From Marinobacter sp. C7 (GTDB lineage Bacteria > Pseudomonadota > Gammaproteobacteria > Pseudomonadales > Oleiphilaceae): DNA of 64,000 nucleotides. Numbering within the stretch: position 1 is the stretch's first letter; each line of letters opens with the position of its first letter. Positions 26,606 to 35,020 of this stretch are shown here, one piece after another. Location of the stretch: positions 1,178,001 to 1,242,000 of the forward strand of contig NZ_JAKQZH010000001.1 of assembly GCF_022343555.1 (NCBI RefSeq). The letters are read 5' to 3'. A model generated the notes under the pieces. The model was not told the origin of the DNA. It saw only the letters and a program-made list of their open reading frames with translations, and ran no database searches. The translations under genes were made by a program, and so were the position numbers.

Positions 26606-27289
26606 TTACTCGAGAGTGAATGTGGCGGAAACCGATGCGGTAATCTCACGGATTCCAACGCTGCTGACCACGTCCTTGGCGGCTCGCGCCTCGGCCATCA
26701 TCACCGGGGCCGGACGGTAACCACCATTGATGTTCATGGTGACCACCTCGCCGCAGGACTGGCTCAGCTCCCTGGCCACAAATTCGCATCGGGCGCGGGC
26801 GTCGGCGATGGCGGCGGCGAGGGCCTCACGTTCCAGTTGCTGCTCCCGGGAATGGTAGAACTGATGCGGGCCGAGATTGTACTCCATGCCTAGCGCCTGG
26901 GCCTGCTCCAGCAAGGGGTTGAGCAGGGTCAGGTCGCTGATGCTGAAGCTCACGGTCTGGGAAGCCACCGCCTGTTGGGTCGACTGGCCACCGCGTTCCA
27001 CCGGCGGAATGGTCCGGGTGTAGAGGTTCAAACGGGCATCGCTGTAATCCTCCAGCTGATCCCGCCAGGGCTTGATGCTGTCCCGCCACTTTTCCATCTG
27101 TTCGCCGACCTGCTCGCTGGCCTTGTTCGCGAGCGGATCCTCGGCACTGGCGGTAAATTGCAGGCGGGCGCTGTCCGGTTCATAACGAACCGACCCCTCG
27201 CCGGAGAGGGTTAGCTCGCCAGACAGGGCCAGGCCCGGCACCAGGGCCAGAGAGAGGGCGGGGAGCAGAAAGCGGTTCCGTCCGTTCAT
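26606..27289 (-). CDS. SIMPL (DUF541) domain periplasmic protein
   Basis: A 227-residue exported protein: signal peptide MNGRNRFLLPALSLALVPGLALSG, then a SIMPL/DUF541 domain starting LTLSGEGSVRYEPDSARL and ending with the typical SVGIREITASVSATFTLE strand. Members are periplasmic or surface proteins linked to stress tolerance in some bacteria, without a known reaction. The stop lies only 7 bases from the tamB stop, in convergent orientation. Confidence 0.85.
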   Translation of the reverse strand: MNGRNRFLLPALSLALVPGLALSGELTLSGEGSVRYEPDSARLQFTASAEDPLANKASEQVGEQMEKWRDSIKPWRDQLEDYSDARLNLYTRTIPPVERGGQSTQQAVASQTVSFSISDLTLLNPLLEQAQALGMEYNLGPHQFYHSREQQLEREALAAAIADARARCEFVARELSQSCGEVVTMNINGGYRPAPVMMAEARAAKDVVSSVGIREITASVSATFTLE

Positions 27290-27304
27290 GTGTGCAGTAC
27301 TCCT

Positions 27305-28054
27305 TCAGGGTGCGGTTTTCTGTTGAACCGGACCGGATTCGGGTTCCAGCCGGGCCAGTTTGAACCGGCGGGCAGCGTCGACAAAGTGGCCGAAAATGCG
27401 ACGATGCCCGCCGTGATAAAGCAGGTACTCCGGATGCCACTGCACACCCATCAGCCACTGGCCGCGGGTATTTTCGATCGCCTGGACGAACAGATCGTTA
27501 TCCACGGCGACGACCCGGAGGTTCCGTCCCAGGTGTTTGATGGCCTGACTGTGGATACGGTTGGCGCCGATCACCGGCCCATGCATCAACTGCCCCAGCC
27601 GGCTGTCGGTGACGAGCCGGACGGTCTGCAGGGGGAGCAGCAGCGGGCGGTGCCGGGTATGCACCCGCAGGGGCGTGACATTCTGGCACAGAGATCCCCC
27701 GTGAAATACGTTGATAAACTGCGCCCCCCGGCAGATCCCCAGTACCGGGATACCGATAGCCTCGGCTTCTTCAAGGAGCCGCCGGTCCGTTGCATCCCGT
27801 CGGCGGTCGTAACGGGCGGTGACCTGTGGCTCCTGGCCGAAGTTCTCGGGATGCACGTGGGTGCCCCCGGAAAGGACCAGGCCATCAAGCAAGGACACGT
27901 CCACACGGGAGCCGGGACGAATGTAGTGGGTACGCGCGCCGTGCATCCGCAGACCCAGACTGATCAGCCGGTGGGCGAGGCTGCGCCGGGCCGGTCCGCT
28001 GATCCCGATGGTGACCCCCGGAATTTCCGGGGCTTCGTTGGCAAGTTCAGACAT
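27305..28054 (-). CDS. Class I glutamine amidotransferase-like hydrolase (peptidase C26 family)
   Basis: A 249-residue protein of the gamma-glutamyl hydrolase / PuuD group. The nucleophile cysteine is in GICRGAQFINV, and the histidine and glutamate are in QWHPEYL; the LSGGTHVHPENFG segment is the usual oxyanion region. These enzymes cleave gamma-glutamyl amide bonds. The ATG at 28054 overlaps the stop of the upstream amidoligase gene by 8 bases, so the two are translationally coupled. The pairing of a hydrolase and an ATP-grasp-like ligase of the same bond suggests synthesis and release of a gamma-glutamyl product; substrate is unknown. Confidence 0.88.
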   Translation of the reverse strand: MSELANEAPEIPGVTIGISGPARRSLAHRLISLGLRMHGARTHYIRPGSRVDVSLLDGLVLSGGTHVHPENFGQEPQVTARYDRRRDATDRRLLEEAEAIGIPVLGICRGAQFINVFHGGSLCQNVTPLRVHTRHRPLLLPLQTVRLVTDSRLGQLMHGPVIGANRIHSQAIKHLGRNLRVVAVDNDLFVQAIENTRGQWLMGVQWHPEYLLYHGGHRRIFGHFVDAARRFKLARLEPESGPVQQKTAP

Positions 28055-29048
28055 AACCTTTGGTACGCAGCCACTGGTCAGTGGTTTCCTGCCAACTGTG
28101 GGTGAGGTTATGGAAACTGAACTTCCGGCTATCCCTGAACAGCGCTCTGAGTTCAGCCAGATCCTCCGCCCGGTTGGCAATCTGTTCGACGACCACCCAG
28201 TCATTCCAGACTGAGGAAAAGTGCCATTCGGGGTTGTCGATGTCGCAGTCCGGCAGGCGGTAATGCAGGGTGGGGCGGCTCTTGATACGCGGGTCCCGCA
28301 CATACCGGTCGAGCAGATCGGCGTTCAGATATGAGAACAACGGCAACAGATCCAGGGCCCGGTTCCGGGTTGGGTTCCATTCCAGGTAATCGCGCATGAG
28401 CTGCTCCAGATCCGGCGCGTAATCATCTTCAATCAACTGGTCTGTGTAGCGGTTTGCCCAGGGCTCGATGTAGGTGGTGAACTTGCGGCTGATGTCCAGC
28501 TGGTGCCGGGCCTTCAGCCAGTCATACAGCGCGGCAAACGCCTGCAGGTAGCGGACGACCGTCGCAGGCTCCAGATCCGGCAACTCCGGGTTGAGCTGCA
28601 GGCCAAAGGCAAAGTAGATCGCCTCGCGGCTGCCAAGGGCGCCAAGCAGGTGCAGTTCGTCAACGAGTCTATCCACCTCTTGCAGGTGGGAAAACGGAAT
28701 CGGCGGGGTCACGATTTCCAGCGGGACGATCCGCTCGGCGGCGGCGTCAATCACCTCCATGGCCTGGCCTCCCAGTTCCCGAATGCTCTCTGGCAGGCGT
28801 GAGTCCGCGAGATCCAGGTCCTTGATCGGGTCGGAGTCAAGCTCGATGGTGAACGGGCCCAGACCGGTTTCGATCCGTGTGACATAACGGGAAACGGCCT
28901 CTGCCGGCGCATCCAGCAGGCGTGCAGCATGGTCCACGAGAACGTCATAGCCCAGGCCGGAAAGTTCCACCTCGACGCCAACGCGGCGTTCGTTTCCTTC
29001 ACTGTTGAGTCGCACGTCCGGTAACGCGCAGGAGCTGGTCCGTGACAT
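28047..29048 (-). CDS. Amidoligase family protein
   Basis: A 333-residue protein with amidoligase-family features: [12 protein letters not shown] at the start of the catalytic fold, [18 protein letters not shown] and [11 protein letters not shown]. The family resembles glutamine synthetase-type (COOH-NH2) ligases and is predicted to join an amine to a carboxylate using ATP. The start at 29048 ([14 protein letters not shown]) has a GGGA site; earlier in-frame ATGs at 29072 and 29093 are possible. It is the first gene of a two-gene unit with the C26 hydrolase. The shared promoter region with lexA is on the other side. Confidence 0.82.
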   Translation of the reverse strand: MSRTSSCALPDVRLNSEGNERRVGVEVELSGLGYDVLVDHAARLLDAPAEAVSRYVTRIETGLGPFTIELDSDPIKDLDLADSRLPESIRELGGQAMEVIDAAAERIVPLEIVTPPIPFSHLQEVDRLVDELHLLGALGSREAIYFAFGLQLNPELPDLEPATVVRYLQAFAALYDWLKARHQLDISRKFTTYIEPWANRYTDQLIEDDYAPDLEQLMRDYLEWNPTRNRALDLLPLFSYLNADLLDRYVRDPRIKSRPTLHYRLPDCDIDNPEWHFSSVWNDWVVVEQIANRAEDLAELRALFRDSRKFSFHNLTHSWQETTDQWLRTKGYV

Positions 29049-29179
29049 CGGGTTCCCTGAGTCGGCAAGCATGGTTCCGCCACCATAACACATCCCTTTG
29101 TTGTCCACGGGTTACGCAGGCGACAGAAAATCGGGGATCGGGCTTTACACTGGATAAAACACTGTATATAGTCAATTTA

Positions 29180-29195
29180 CTGTATAAAAAAACAG
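29180..29195. promoter_or_regulatory. LexA-binding SOS box
   Basis: CTGTATAAAAAAACAG fits the CTGT-N8-ACAG consensus, 50 bases upstream of the lexA start. A partial half-site, CTGTATATAG, lies 18 bases earlier (from 29162). This is the position expected for LexA autoregulation of the lexA-sulA operon. Confidence 0.88.
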
Positions 29196-29245
29196 GCCTC
29201 GCCAATGCCGGCGGGCCTGTCATCAGGACTGACCGGAGTAACGGA

Positions 29246-29854
29246 ATGAAACTGACTGCCAGGCAACAACAGGTACTGGATATCATCCGGCGCTATGTCG
29301 AGGAGACCGGCTACCCACCCACCCGGGCGGAAATTGCAGCTGAGCTGGGCTTTCGCTCTGCCAACGCCGCGGAAGAGCATTTGAGGGCGTTGGCCCGTAA
29401 GGGGGCGATCGAGATGGTGCCCGGTGCCAGCCGCGGTATCCGCCTGCCGGAAGCCGAGGAGGATCTGGGGCTGCCGGTGATCGGTCAGGTGGCAGCCGGT
29501 AGTCCGATTCTTGCCCAGGAACACATCGAGGATCACTGCACGCTCCAGCCGGACTTTTTCTCACCATCCGCGGACTACCTGCTACGGGTGCGCGGTATGA
29601 GTATGAAGGACATCGGCATTCTCGATGGGGATCTGTTGGCGGTCCACCGTACCCAGGATGTGCACAACGGCCAGGTCGTTGTAGCCCGGGTCGGAGAGGA
29701 GGTTACGGTGAAACGTTTCCGCAAGGATGGGAGCAAGGTGTATCTGATTGCCGAGAACGAGGAGTTCGAGCCGATCGAGGTGGACCTGGCCGAGCAGGAA
29801 CTGTTTATCGAAGGCCTGGGCGTGGGCGTGATACGCCGCTCCGACCTCCACTGA
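29246..29854 (+). CDS. lexA: LexA repressor of the SOS response
   Basis: A 202-residue repressor-protease. The N-terminal winged helix ([19 protein letters not shown] and [21 protein letters not shown]) binds SOS boxes. The self-cleavage site is Ala84-Gly85 in QVAAGSP; the catalytic dyad is Ser119 (RGMSMKD) and Lys156 (TVKRF). All match E. coli LexA numbering. The start at 29246 is defined by the [10 protein letters not shown] family N-terminus. It is followed 46 bases later by sulA, an arrangement shared with Pseudomonas, and is preceded by an SOS box. Confidence 0.98.
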   Translation: MKLTARQQQVLDIIRRYVEETGYPPTRAEIAAELGFRSANAAEEHLRALARKGAIEMVPGASRGIRLPEAEEDLGLPVIGQVAAGSPILAQEHIEDHCTLQPDFFSPSADYLLRVRGMSMKDIGILDGDLLAVHRTQDVHNGQVVVARVGEEVTVKRFRKDGSKVYLIAENEEFEPIEVDLAEQELFIEGLGVGVIRRSDLH

Positions 29855-29900
29855 GCCGGGCCAGCCGAACATAATCGATAAAAGAACAAGCGGGTGACTT

Positions 29901-30392
29901 ATGGAACAACTTAGCTTCAACCAGAATCTGGCCTATCAGCAAGGCATCCTGTCCCATTCCGAGCCGTCATCGGGTGTTCCCGGGCGACGTGCCGTCATCC
30001 GCGCCCGTCGTAACTCCGAGCCTCGCCCGGCAGAGGTTGCCGGCAATGTGACCGAGATCATCCTGCCACAGGGCCAGGTCGAGAACTTCCAGTTGTTACT
30101 GCCAATGCTGACGCAGCTCAATCAGGAAAAACGCTGGCTGGCCTGGATCGATCCGCCCCAGGAGCTGGTGAGCAAATGGCAGAAGATGCACGGCATCGTC
30201 ACTGGGGAATTGCTGGTGCTGCGCTCAACGCCGGAGTTGCCGGCATTGCAGTTGGCCGAGCGTGCGCTGCGGGCCGGCACCTGCCATGCAGTGGTGATGT
30301 GGACCCGTAAACTCGGTCGCTCGGCGCTGGAATCGCTTCAGCAGGCGTCAGCCGAGGGTAGCAGTCACGGGGTAGTGCTTCGCCAGCGTTGA
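29901..30392 (+). CDS. sulA: SOS cell-division inhibitor SulA
   Basis: A 163-residue protein with the SulA core: NVTEIILPQGQVENFQLLLPML, LTQLNQEKRWLAWIDPP and a C-terminal VMWTRKLGRSALESLQQA segment. SulA binds FtsZ monomers and blocks septation during DNA damage. It lies directly after lexA and shares its SOS-controlled promoter. The next genes (leftward) match the order seen after sulA in Pseudomonas. Confidence 0.93.
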   Translation: MEQLSFNQNLAYQQGILSHSEPSSGVPGRRAVIRARRNSEPRPAEVAGNVTEIILPQGQVENFQLLLPMLTQLNQEKRWLAWIDPPQELVSKWQKMHGIVTGELLVLRSTPELPALQLAERALRAGTCHAVVMWTRKLGRSALESLQQASAEGSSHGVVLRQR

Positions 30393-30426
30393 GTGTCAGG
30401 GGCAGGCCGGGGTGCCTGCCACCTGT

Positions 30427-30687
30427 TCAGTGCAGGGTGTAGGAGGGCTGTGGGTCGACGGCCTCGGCTTCGTCCTCTTCCCAGTCAATGTCGTGAGCAA
30501 TGTCGCCTACCGCTTCAATGCCGGCAGCAATCATGGCCTTGGCAACATTCATGTCGCGATCTTCCATCATTTCCCGGGCTTCCTGGGAGAAGGAGATCCG
30601 TACCAGCGGAGCACTGTCGTCGTCGATCCGGCGCAGTGCGTAGTCGCCGTTACTCAGTTGTACTATTTCAAAAAACGATGGTGACAT
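30427..30687 (-). CDS. Conserved small protein near lexA-sulA, function unknown
   Basis: An 86-residue acidic protein beginning MSPSFFEIVQLSNGDYALRR, with a DDDSAPLVRISFS strand region and a very acidic C-terminus (EEDEAEAVDP). No signal peptide. The start at 30687 is preferred because the family begins MSPSFFEI and an AGGT lies upstream. A gene of this size occupies the same place after sulA in Pseudomonas. Function is unknown. Confidence 0.8.
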   Translation of the reverse strand: MSPSFFEIVQLSNGDYALRRIDDDSAPLVRISFSQEAREMMEDRDMNVAKAMIAAGIEAVGDIAHDIDWEEDEAEAVDPQPSYTLH

Positions 30688-30736
30688 TCGGTAAACCTGT
30701 CTGTTGTTGAAATCCGGAATTGCGCCTGGTGATGCA

Positions 30737-31249
30737 TCACCACTCGCTGTGCTGTTCTTCCAGATCGTCGGCAAAATGTTTGAGCGCACCCAGAGTTTTC
30801 CGTAAACCGGAAGCTGACCTGTCTGGCCCCGTTTCCGCGGCGACGGCAATGATGTTGTCGTCCGTCACTGTTTTACGGGTTGCCGGCGGGCGGCTTTGGC
30901 CCTGTTCCAGCTGCTCCAGGTGATTCCACCAGCTGCCATTCTCCAGGGCGAGGTGTCGCAGGCGGTCGACTTCGCTGGCATCAGCACCAACGAGCGCTGC
31001 CAGCTCATCCAGGGTTTCCGGCTCCGCATTCCGCTCCTGGTAGAGCCGGGCGATCATGACCAGTAACAGTTTCCGGCCACGCAACATCAGCTCCACAGCG
31101 CCCTGAATGGCAGCTTCCCGACGGAGTGCCTGCTCCGCTTCCGGTGCCGGTTGCCCATTGGCGGCCAATGCCGGCACATCGAGCTGGCCCAGCAGCGTCT
31201 TGGCCAGAAACAGTTTTTGTGAGACCAGCGAATGCCATTGCGAGGCCAT
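30737..31249 (-). CDS. DUF6586-like protein
   Basis: A 170-residue, mainly helical, cytoplasmic protein (MASQWHSLVSQKLFLAKTLL at the start, LMLRGRKLLLVMIARLYQ in the middle). I assign it to the DUF6586 group from its position beside lexA-sulA and its sequence. It probably forms a two-gene leftward unit with the 86-residue protein. No function is known. Confidence 0.75.
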   Translation of the reverse strand: MASQWHSLVSQKLFLAKTLLGQLDVPALAANGQPAPEAEQALRREAAIQGAVELMLRGRKLLLVMIARLYQERNAEPETLDELAALVGADASEVDRLRHLALENGSWWNHLEQLEQGQSRPPATRKTVTDDNIIAVAAETGPDRSASGLRKTLGALKHFADDLEEQHSEW

Positions 31250-31381
31250 GCAATACCTGCGATTTCAATTGGATGATCTGGCAGATTGTGTAAACCGGGG
31301 ATTGTACCATTTGTGCGCAACAATTTCTGCATCTGTCTCAGGAATCGCCGTGCCGTCACAAGAAAATACAAACATTCACTT

Positions 31382-31395
31382 GAAACGATCGTTTG
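31382..31395. promoter_or_regulatory. Possible PsrA-type operator
   Basis: GAAAC-GATC-GTTTG matches the published PsrA motif (G/CAAAC-N2-4-GTTTG/C) and is nearly palindromic. It lies 50 bases upstream of the DUF1329 gene. PsrA is a TetR-type regulator of fatty-acid genes in Pseudomonas; whether this cell has one is unknown from the window. Confidence 0.4.
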
Positions 31396-31444
31396 AATTT
31401 GGCAAAAAGCAGCCCGTCTTATGGAACAGCTGGAGATGTCAGGT

Positions 31445-32803
31445 ATGCGAAGCCACATTGTCGCGGGTGCAGCGGCGGTACTGTTCGGATTGTCCGGGCA
31501 GGCGCTCGCCAAGGTGAGTGCTGCGGAGGCCGCGAGGCTCGGAAACGAGTTGACGCCGGTTGGTGCCGAACGTGGGGCCAATGCCTCAGGGACCATTCCC
31601 GAGTGGGCCGGTGGGCTGAGCACTCCGCCGGCAGGTTGGAGTCGGGGAGAGATCGAGATCAACCCCTTCCCGGGTGACAGGCCGCTGTTTGTCATTACCG
31701 GAGACAATCTGGATTTATACCGGGACAAATTATCCGATGGCCACATCCGGATGATCGAGCAGTATGGTCCGGAGTTTTTCATGCCGGTGTACCAGACCCG
31801 GCGTACGGCCGCGTTCCCGGAACATGTCTATGAGAAATCGATCGCGAATGCCACTAGCGCAGAGCTGCTGGATAATGGCAATGGCGTTCGCAATACCATC
31901 ATGACGAGTCCGTTCCCCATTCCCGAGAACGGGCTTGAGGTGATCTGGAATCATATTCTTCGCTATCGCGGGGAAGAGATCTCCTTCCGCAGTGCCTCGG
32001 CGACGCCCCAGACTGACGGTTCTTACAATCCGGTCGTCAACGAATACGACTATTTCTTCGCCTATAGCCAGAAGCAAGCCGAACTGGAAGAGATTGACAA
32101 CAAGATCTTTTACCTCAAGACCAATACGGTGTCGCCGTCTTCACTGGCCGGCACCATAACCCTGGTTCATGAAACACTGGACCAGATCCGCTCGCCACGT
32201 CTGGCCTGGCGCTATGATGCCGGTTCCCGTCGACTGCGCCGCTCCCCGAATCTTGCGTACGAGACCGATTTGCCGAATTCGTCCTCCCTGCGTTCCGTTG
32301 ATCAGAAAGACATGTACAACGGCGCGCCCAATCAGTACGACTGGACCCTGAAAGGCAAGCGTGAGCTCTACGTGCCCTACAATGCCTACAAGTTGCATGG
32401 CGATGCGGTGGATGCGGACGATGTGATTCGTCCCAGGCACATCAACCAGAAGCTGACGCGTTATGAGTTGCATCGTGTCTGGGTAGTCGAGGCGACGCTG
32501 CGCACGGGTATCAGCCATATATATGCCCGCCGGGTTTTCTATGTGGATGAGGACAGCTGGCAGATTCTGGCGTCCGAAGAGTATGACGAGGAGGGGAACC
32601 TCTGGCGGGTGTCCGAGGCCCATAACATCACGTACTACAGCGAACCGGTGTTCTGGACCACCATGGAAATGACCTACGACCTCAAGGCCGGGCGTTATTA
32701 CATCGATGGTCTGGATGACGGATTCAAACCCTATGACTTCGCGCCCGGCTTCCGTGGCAACGAGTTCACCGCCTCCGCCGCCCGCCGGGCAGCCCGGCGG
32801 TGA
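31445..32803 (+). CDS. DUF1329 family secreted/outer-membrane protein
   Basis: A 452-residue protein with a signal peptide (MRSHIVAGAAAVLFGLSGQALA) followed by the DUF1329 domain: RLGNELTPVGAERGAN near the N-terminus, PFPIPENGLEVIWNHILRYRG, SLRSVDQKDMYNGAPNQYDW and a C-terminal YDFAPGFRGNEF. These proteins have a LolA/LolB-like lipid-binding fold and are often encoded near RND exporters and lipid or sterol metabolism genes. ATG 31445 has GGAG nine bases upstream. The product has no lipobox. A possible PsrA operator lies upstream and a palindrome array just after the stop codon. Confidence 0.88.
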   Translation: MRSHIVAGAAAVLFGLSGQALAKVSAAEAARLGNELTPVGAERGANASGTIPEWAGGLSTPPAGWSRGEIEINPFPGDRPLFVITGDNLDLYRDKLSDGHIRMIEQYGPEFFMPVYQTRRTAAFPEHVYEKSIANATSAELLDNGNGVRNTIMTSPFPIPENGLEVIWNHILRYRGEEISFRSASATPQTDGSYNPVVNEYDYFFAYSQKQAELEEIDNKIFYLKTNTVSPSSLAGTITLVHETLDQIRSPRLAWRYDAGSRRLRRSPNLAYETDLPNSSSLRSVDQKDMYNGAPNQYDWTLKGKRELYVPYNAYKLHGDAVDADDVIRPRHINQKLTRYELHRVWVVEATLRTGISHIYARRVFYVDEDSWQILASEEYDEEGNLWRVSEAHNITYYSEPVFWTTMEMTYDLKAGRYYIDGLDDGFKPYDFAPGFRGNEFTASAARRAARR

Positions 32804-32807
32804 AAAA

Positions 32808-33056
32808 GGGATCAGATGAAGGCTTTCATCTGACCCCAATCTGGCGCCATCCACGGATTTCATCCCAACTCCGGGGTCAGAAGAACGCTTTCTTCTGACC
32901 CCAAGTTCACCCCGACTTAGCGTAATCCTCAGATCTTCGCCCCAACACCGGGGTCAGAAGAACGCTTTCTTCTGACCCCACGTTCACCCCGACTTGGCGT
33001 AATCCTCAGATGTTCGCTCCAGCACCGGGGTCAGAAGAAAGCCTTCTTCTGACCCC
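32808..33056. repeat. Four-copy GGGGTCAGA palindrome array with a 77-bp tandem unit
   Basis: Palindromes lie at 32808-32837, 32873-32902, 32950-32979 and 33027-33056. The last three are spaced exactly 77 bp apart, and the two 47-nt spacers between them are near-identical (they share TTCACCCCGACTT and GCGTAATCCTCAGAT), so this is a tandem duplication of palindrome plus spacer. Confidence 0.92.
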
Positions 33057-33076
33057 ACTTTAATACCGTCATAAAA

Positions 33077-33105
33077 TTGACAGTCCTCCCCAAGCCGGCT
33101 TAAAT
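33077..33105 (+). promoter_or_regulatory. Predicted sigma-70 promoter of fleQ
   Basis: TTGACA (33077-33082) and TTAAAT (33100-33105) are separated by 17 bases, ending 34 bases before the fleQ start. No sigma-54 (GG-N10-GC) element was seen here. Confidence 0.55.
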
Positions 33106-33139
33106 AAGATAGAGGTATCAATGGCAACGGAAGGTCAAA

Positions 33140-34591
33140 ATGTCCAAGAATAACAAGGTGCTGGTGCTCAGTGAGGACGAACTGAGGCGGCACGATCTGG
33201 TCACGATTCTCGAATTTGTCGGAGAAGGGCAAGTCATTGCCGGCGACGAAGCTTTGGCGCTGTTGGCCAGCGACGATGACCAGCACCAAGGGGAAGTCGG
33301 CGTGGCTCTGGTAAGCGGCGAGGGCGGCCAGGTGGCCGAGACCCTGAGGCGCGTGTGCGACACCTTGCCGGGGGTGCCGGTACTGTTGGTGGATAGTGCC
33401 GATCCCTCCGCTCTGTCAGATCAGTACGCCAACCGCATCATTGCCCGCCTGGAGTGGCCCCTGAATTACGCCAAGTTTGTTGATTCGCTGTACCGGGCGC
33501 AGATTTACCGGGATCAGTCGGACCGTAGTCAGCAGGAACGCGGCCATTTACGGGGATTGCAGTTGTTCCGTAGCCTGGTTGGCACCAGTCGCAAGATCCA
33601 GCATGTCCACCAGTTGATGGAGCAGGTGGCGGATATGGATGTGACGGTGCTGATTACGGGCGAATCCGGCACCGGCAAGGAAGTGGTTGCCCGGAATCTC
33701 CATTATCATTCTTCCCGACGGGACCATCCCTTTGTACCGCTCAGTTGTGGGGCGGTTCCGCCCGAGCTGCTGGAAAGCGAGCTGTTCGGCCATGAAAAAG
33801 GGGCGTTCCCGGGGGCGATTTCCGCGAGGGCGGGGCGCCTTGAACTGGCCGATGGCGGTACCCTGTACCTGGATGAGATTGATGCTCTGCCCCTGCCTCT
33901 GCAAGTTAAGCTGCTCCGGGTCCTGCAGGACCGCACATTCGAGCGTATGGGCAGCCATCGTAGCGAGAGCGTCGATGTCCGTATCATTGCTGCCACCGAT
34001 CGTAATCTTGAGGACATGATCGAGGCCGGTGACTTCCGGGAGGATCTCTATTACAGCCTGAATGTGTTTCCGATCGAGATGCCGGCTCTCCGGGAGCGGG
34101 TCGAGGATATTCCCCTGCTGATCAATGAATTGATCTCCCGCATGGAGAAGGAGAAGCGGGGCTCATTGCGTCTCAACTCGGCGGCGATCATGAGCCTGTG
34201 CCGGCACGACTGGTCCGGGAACATCCGGGAACTGGCCAACCTCATCGAGAGACTGGCGATCATGCATCCCTACGGCGTGATCGGGGTGCAGGAGCTGCCG
34301 AAAAAATTCCGTTATGTGGACGATTACGACGAGAACCGGTCCGTGGAGGATTCCGGTCTGCCATCGGGCGTGCCCGGTCTCGTCGGCCTGGATGCCCCGG
34401 CCCTGCTGCCGGTGAACGGTATCGATCTCAAGGAATACCTCTCCAACCTCGAAAAACAGCTGATTCAGCAGGCTCTGGATGAGGCCGGGGGCGTGGTGGC
34501 CCGGGCCGCCGAAAAACTCCGTATTCGCCGGACGACCCTGGTGGAGAAGGTGCGAAAATACGGCCTGAGGGAAGAATCCACCGAATCCTGA
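33140..34591 (+). CDS. fleQ: Flagellar master regulator FleQ with altered sigma-54 loop (GAFPGA)
   Basis: A 483-residue enhancer-binding protein: FleQ-type receiver-like domain (1-120), AAA+ core (about 140-375) and a Fis-type helix-turn-helix (about 435-480). Walker A is GESGTGK (174-180). Residues used by FleQ to bind c-di-GMP are kept: LFRS at 142-145 and Arg185-Asn186. The loop that contacts sigma-54 reads GAFPGA (221-226) instead of GAFTGA; the codon at 33809-33811 is CCG. The Walker B region is LDEIDALP rather than the usual DEIGD. It precedes the hsbA-hsbR-hptB genes. A sequencing error or pseudogene is possible but the frame is otherwise intact. Confidence 0.92.
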   Translation: MSKNNKVLVLSEDELRRHDLVTILEFVGEGQVIAGDEALALLASDDDQHQGEVGVALVSGEGGQVAETLRRVCDTLPGVPVLLVDSADPSALSDQYANRIIARLEWPLNYAKFVDSLYRAQIYRDQSDRSQQERGHLRGLQLFRSLVGTSRKIQHVHQLMEQVADMDVTVLITGESGTGKEVVARNLHYHSSRRDHPFVPLSCGAVPPELLESELFGHEKGAFPGAISARAGRLELADGGTLYLDEIDALPLPLQVKLLRVLQDRTFERMGSHRSESVDVRIIAATDRNLEDMIEAGDFREDLYYSLNVFPIEMPALRERVEDIPLLINELISRMEKEKRGSLRLNSAAIMSLCRHDWSGNIRELANLIERLAIMHPYGVIGVQELPKKFRYVDDYDENRSVEDSGLPSGVPGLVGLDAPALLPVNGIDLKEYLSNLEKQLIQQALDEAGGVVARAAEKLRIRRTTLVEKVRKYGLREESTES

Positions 34592-34714
34592 GTCGCCGGG
34601 CCGGCGACAAAAACTCTGTTGTCAGCTATCCTGAACCACAGAAGAGCGAGGCCAACTTTGCTCTGGTCGGATTGGTCACTATCGCTACACGGACTGCTTC
34701 TGGAGGTTTTGTGA

Positions 34715-35020
34715 ATGTCCATACAGACGAGCCTCGCCGAGGACGGCAAAACGCTGGTCATCCGGATTGAAGGCCGGTTTGACTTCAGTACACACCAGGC
34801 GTTCCGGGATTCCTACGAGCGTGCCGGTCCCAGGGTCACCCATTATGTTGTGGACCTGTCAGACACGACGTACCTCGACAGTTCCGCCCTGGGTATGTTG
34901 CTTTTGCTACGGGACCACGCCGGGGGAGACAGCGCCCGGATCTCGATAGAGAACTGCAACAGTGACGTTCGCCGGATCCTCTCCATTTCAAATTTCGAGC
35001 AGCTTTTCGCTATCAAGTGA
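34715..35020 (+). CDS. hsbA: STAS-domain anti-sigma factor antagonist, HsbA-type
   Basis: A 101-residue STAS protein. The phosphorylatable serine (S56) is in the signature DTTYLDSSALGMLLLL. In Pseudomonas, HsbA switches between binding the anti-sigma factor FlgM and the cyclase HsbD depending on phosphorylation. The ATG has a GGAGG site. Its stop overlaps the GTG of hsbR (GTGA), so the two are translationally coupled. The name rests on gene order and domain type. Confidence 0.88.
   Translation: MSIQTSLAEDGKTLVIRIEGRFDFSTHQAFRDSYERAGPRVTHYVVDLSDTTYLDSSALGMLLLLRDHAGGDSARISIENCNSDVRRILSISNFEQLFAIK

Larger units (their letters stand above)
32804..33139. other. Intergenic region between DUF1329 gene and fleQ
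   Basis: This 336-base gap contains a four-copy palindrome array (32808-33056) beginning five bases after the DUF1329 stop, then the fleQ promoter (33077-33105). Nothing else was seen. Confidence 0.7.
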
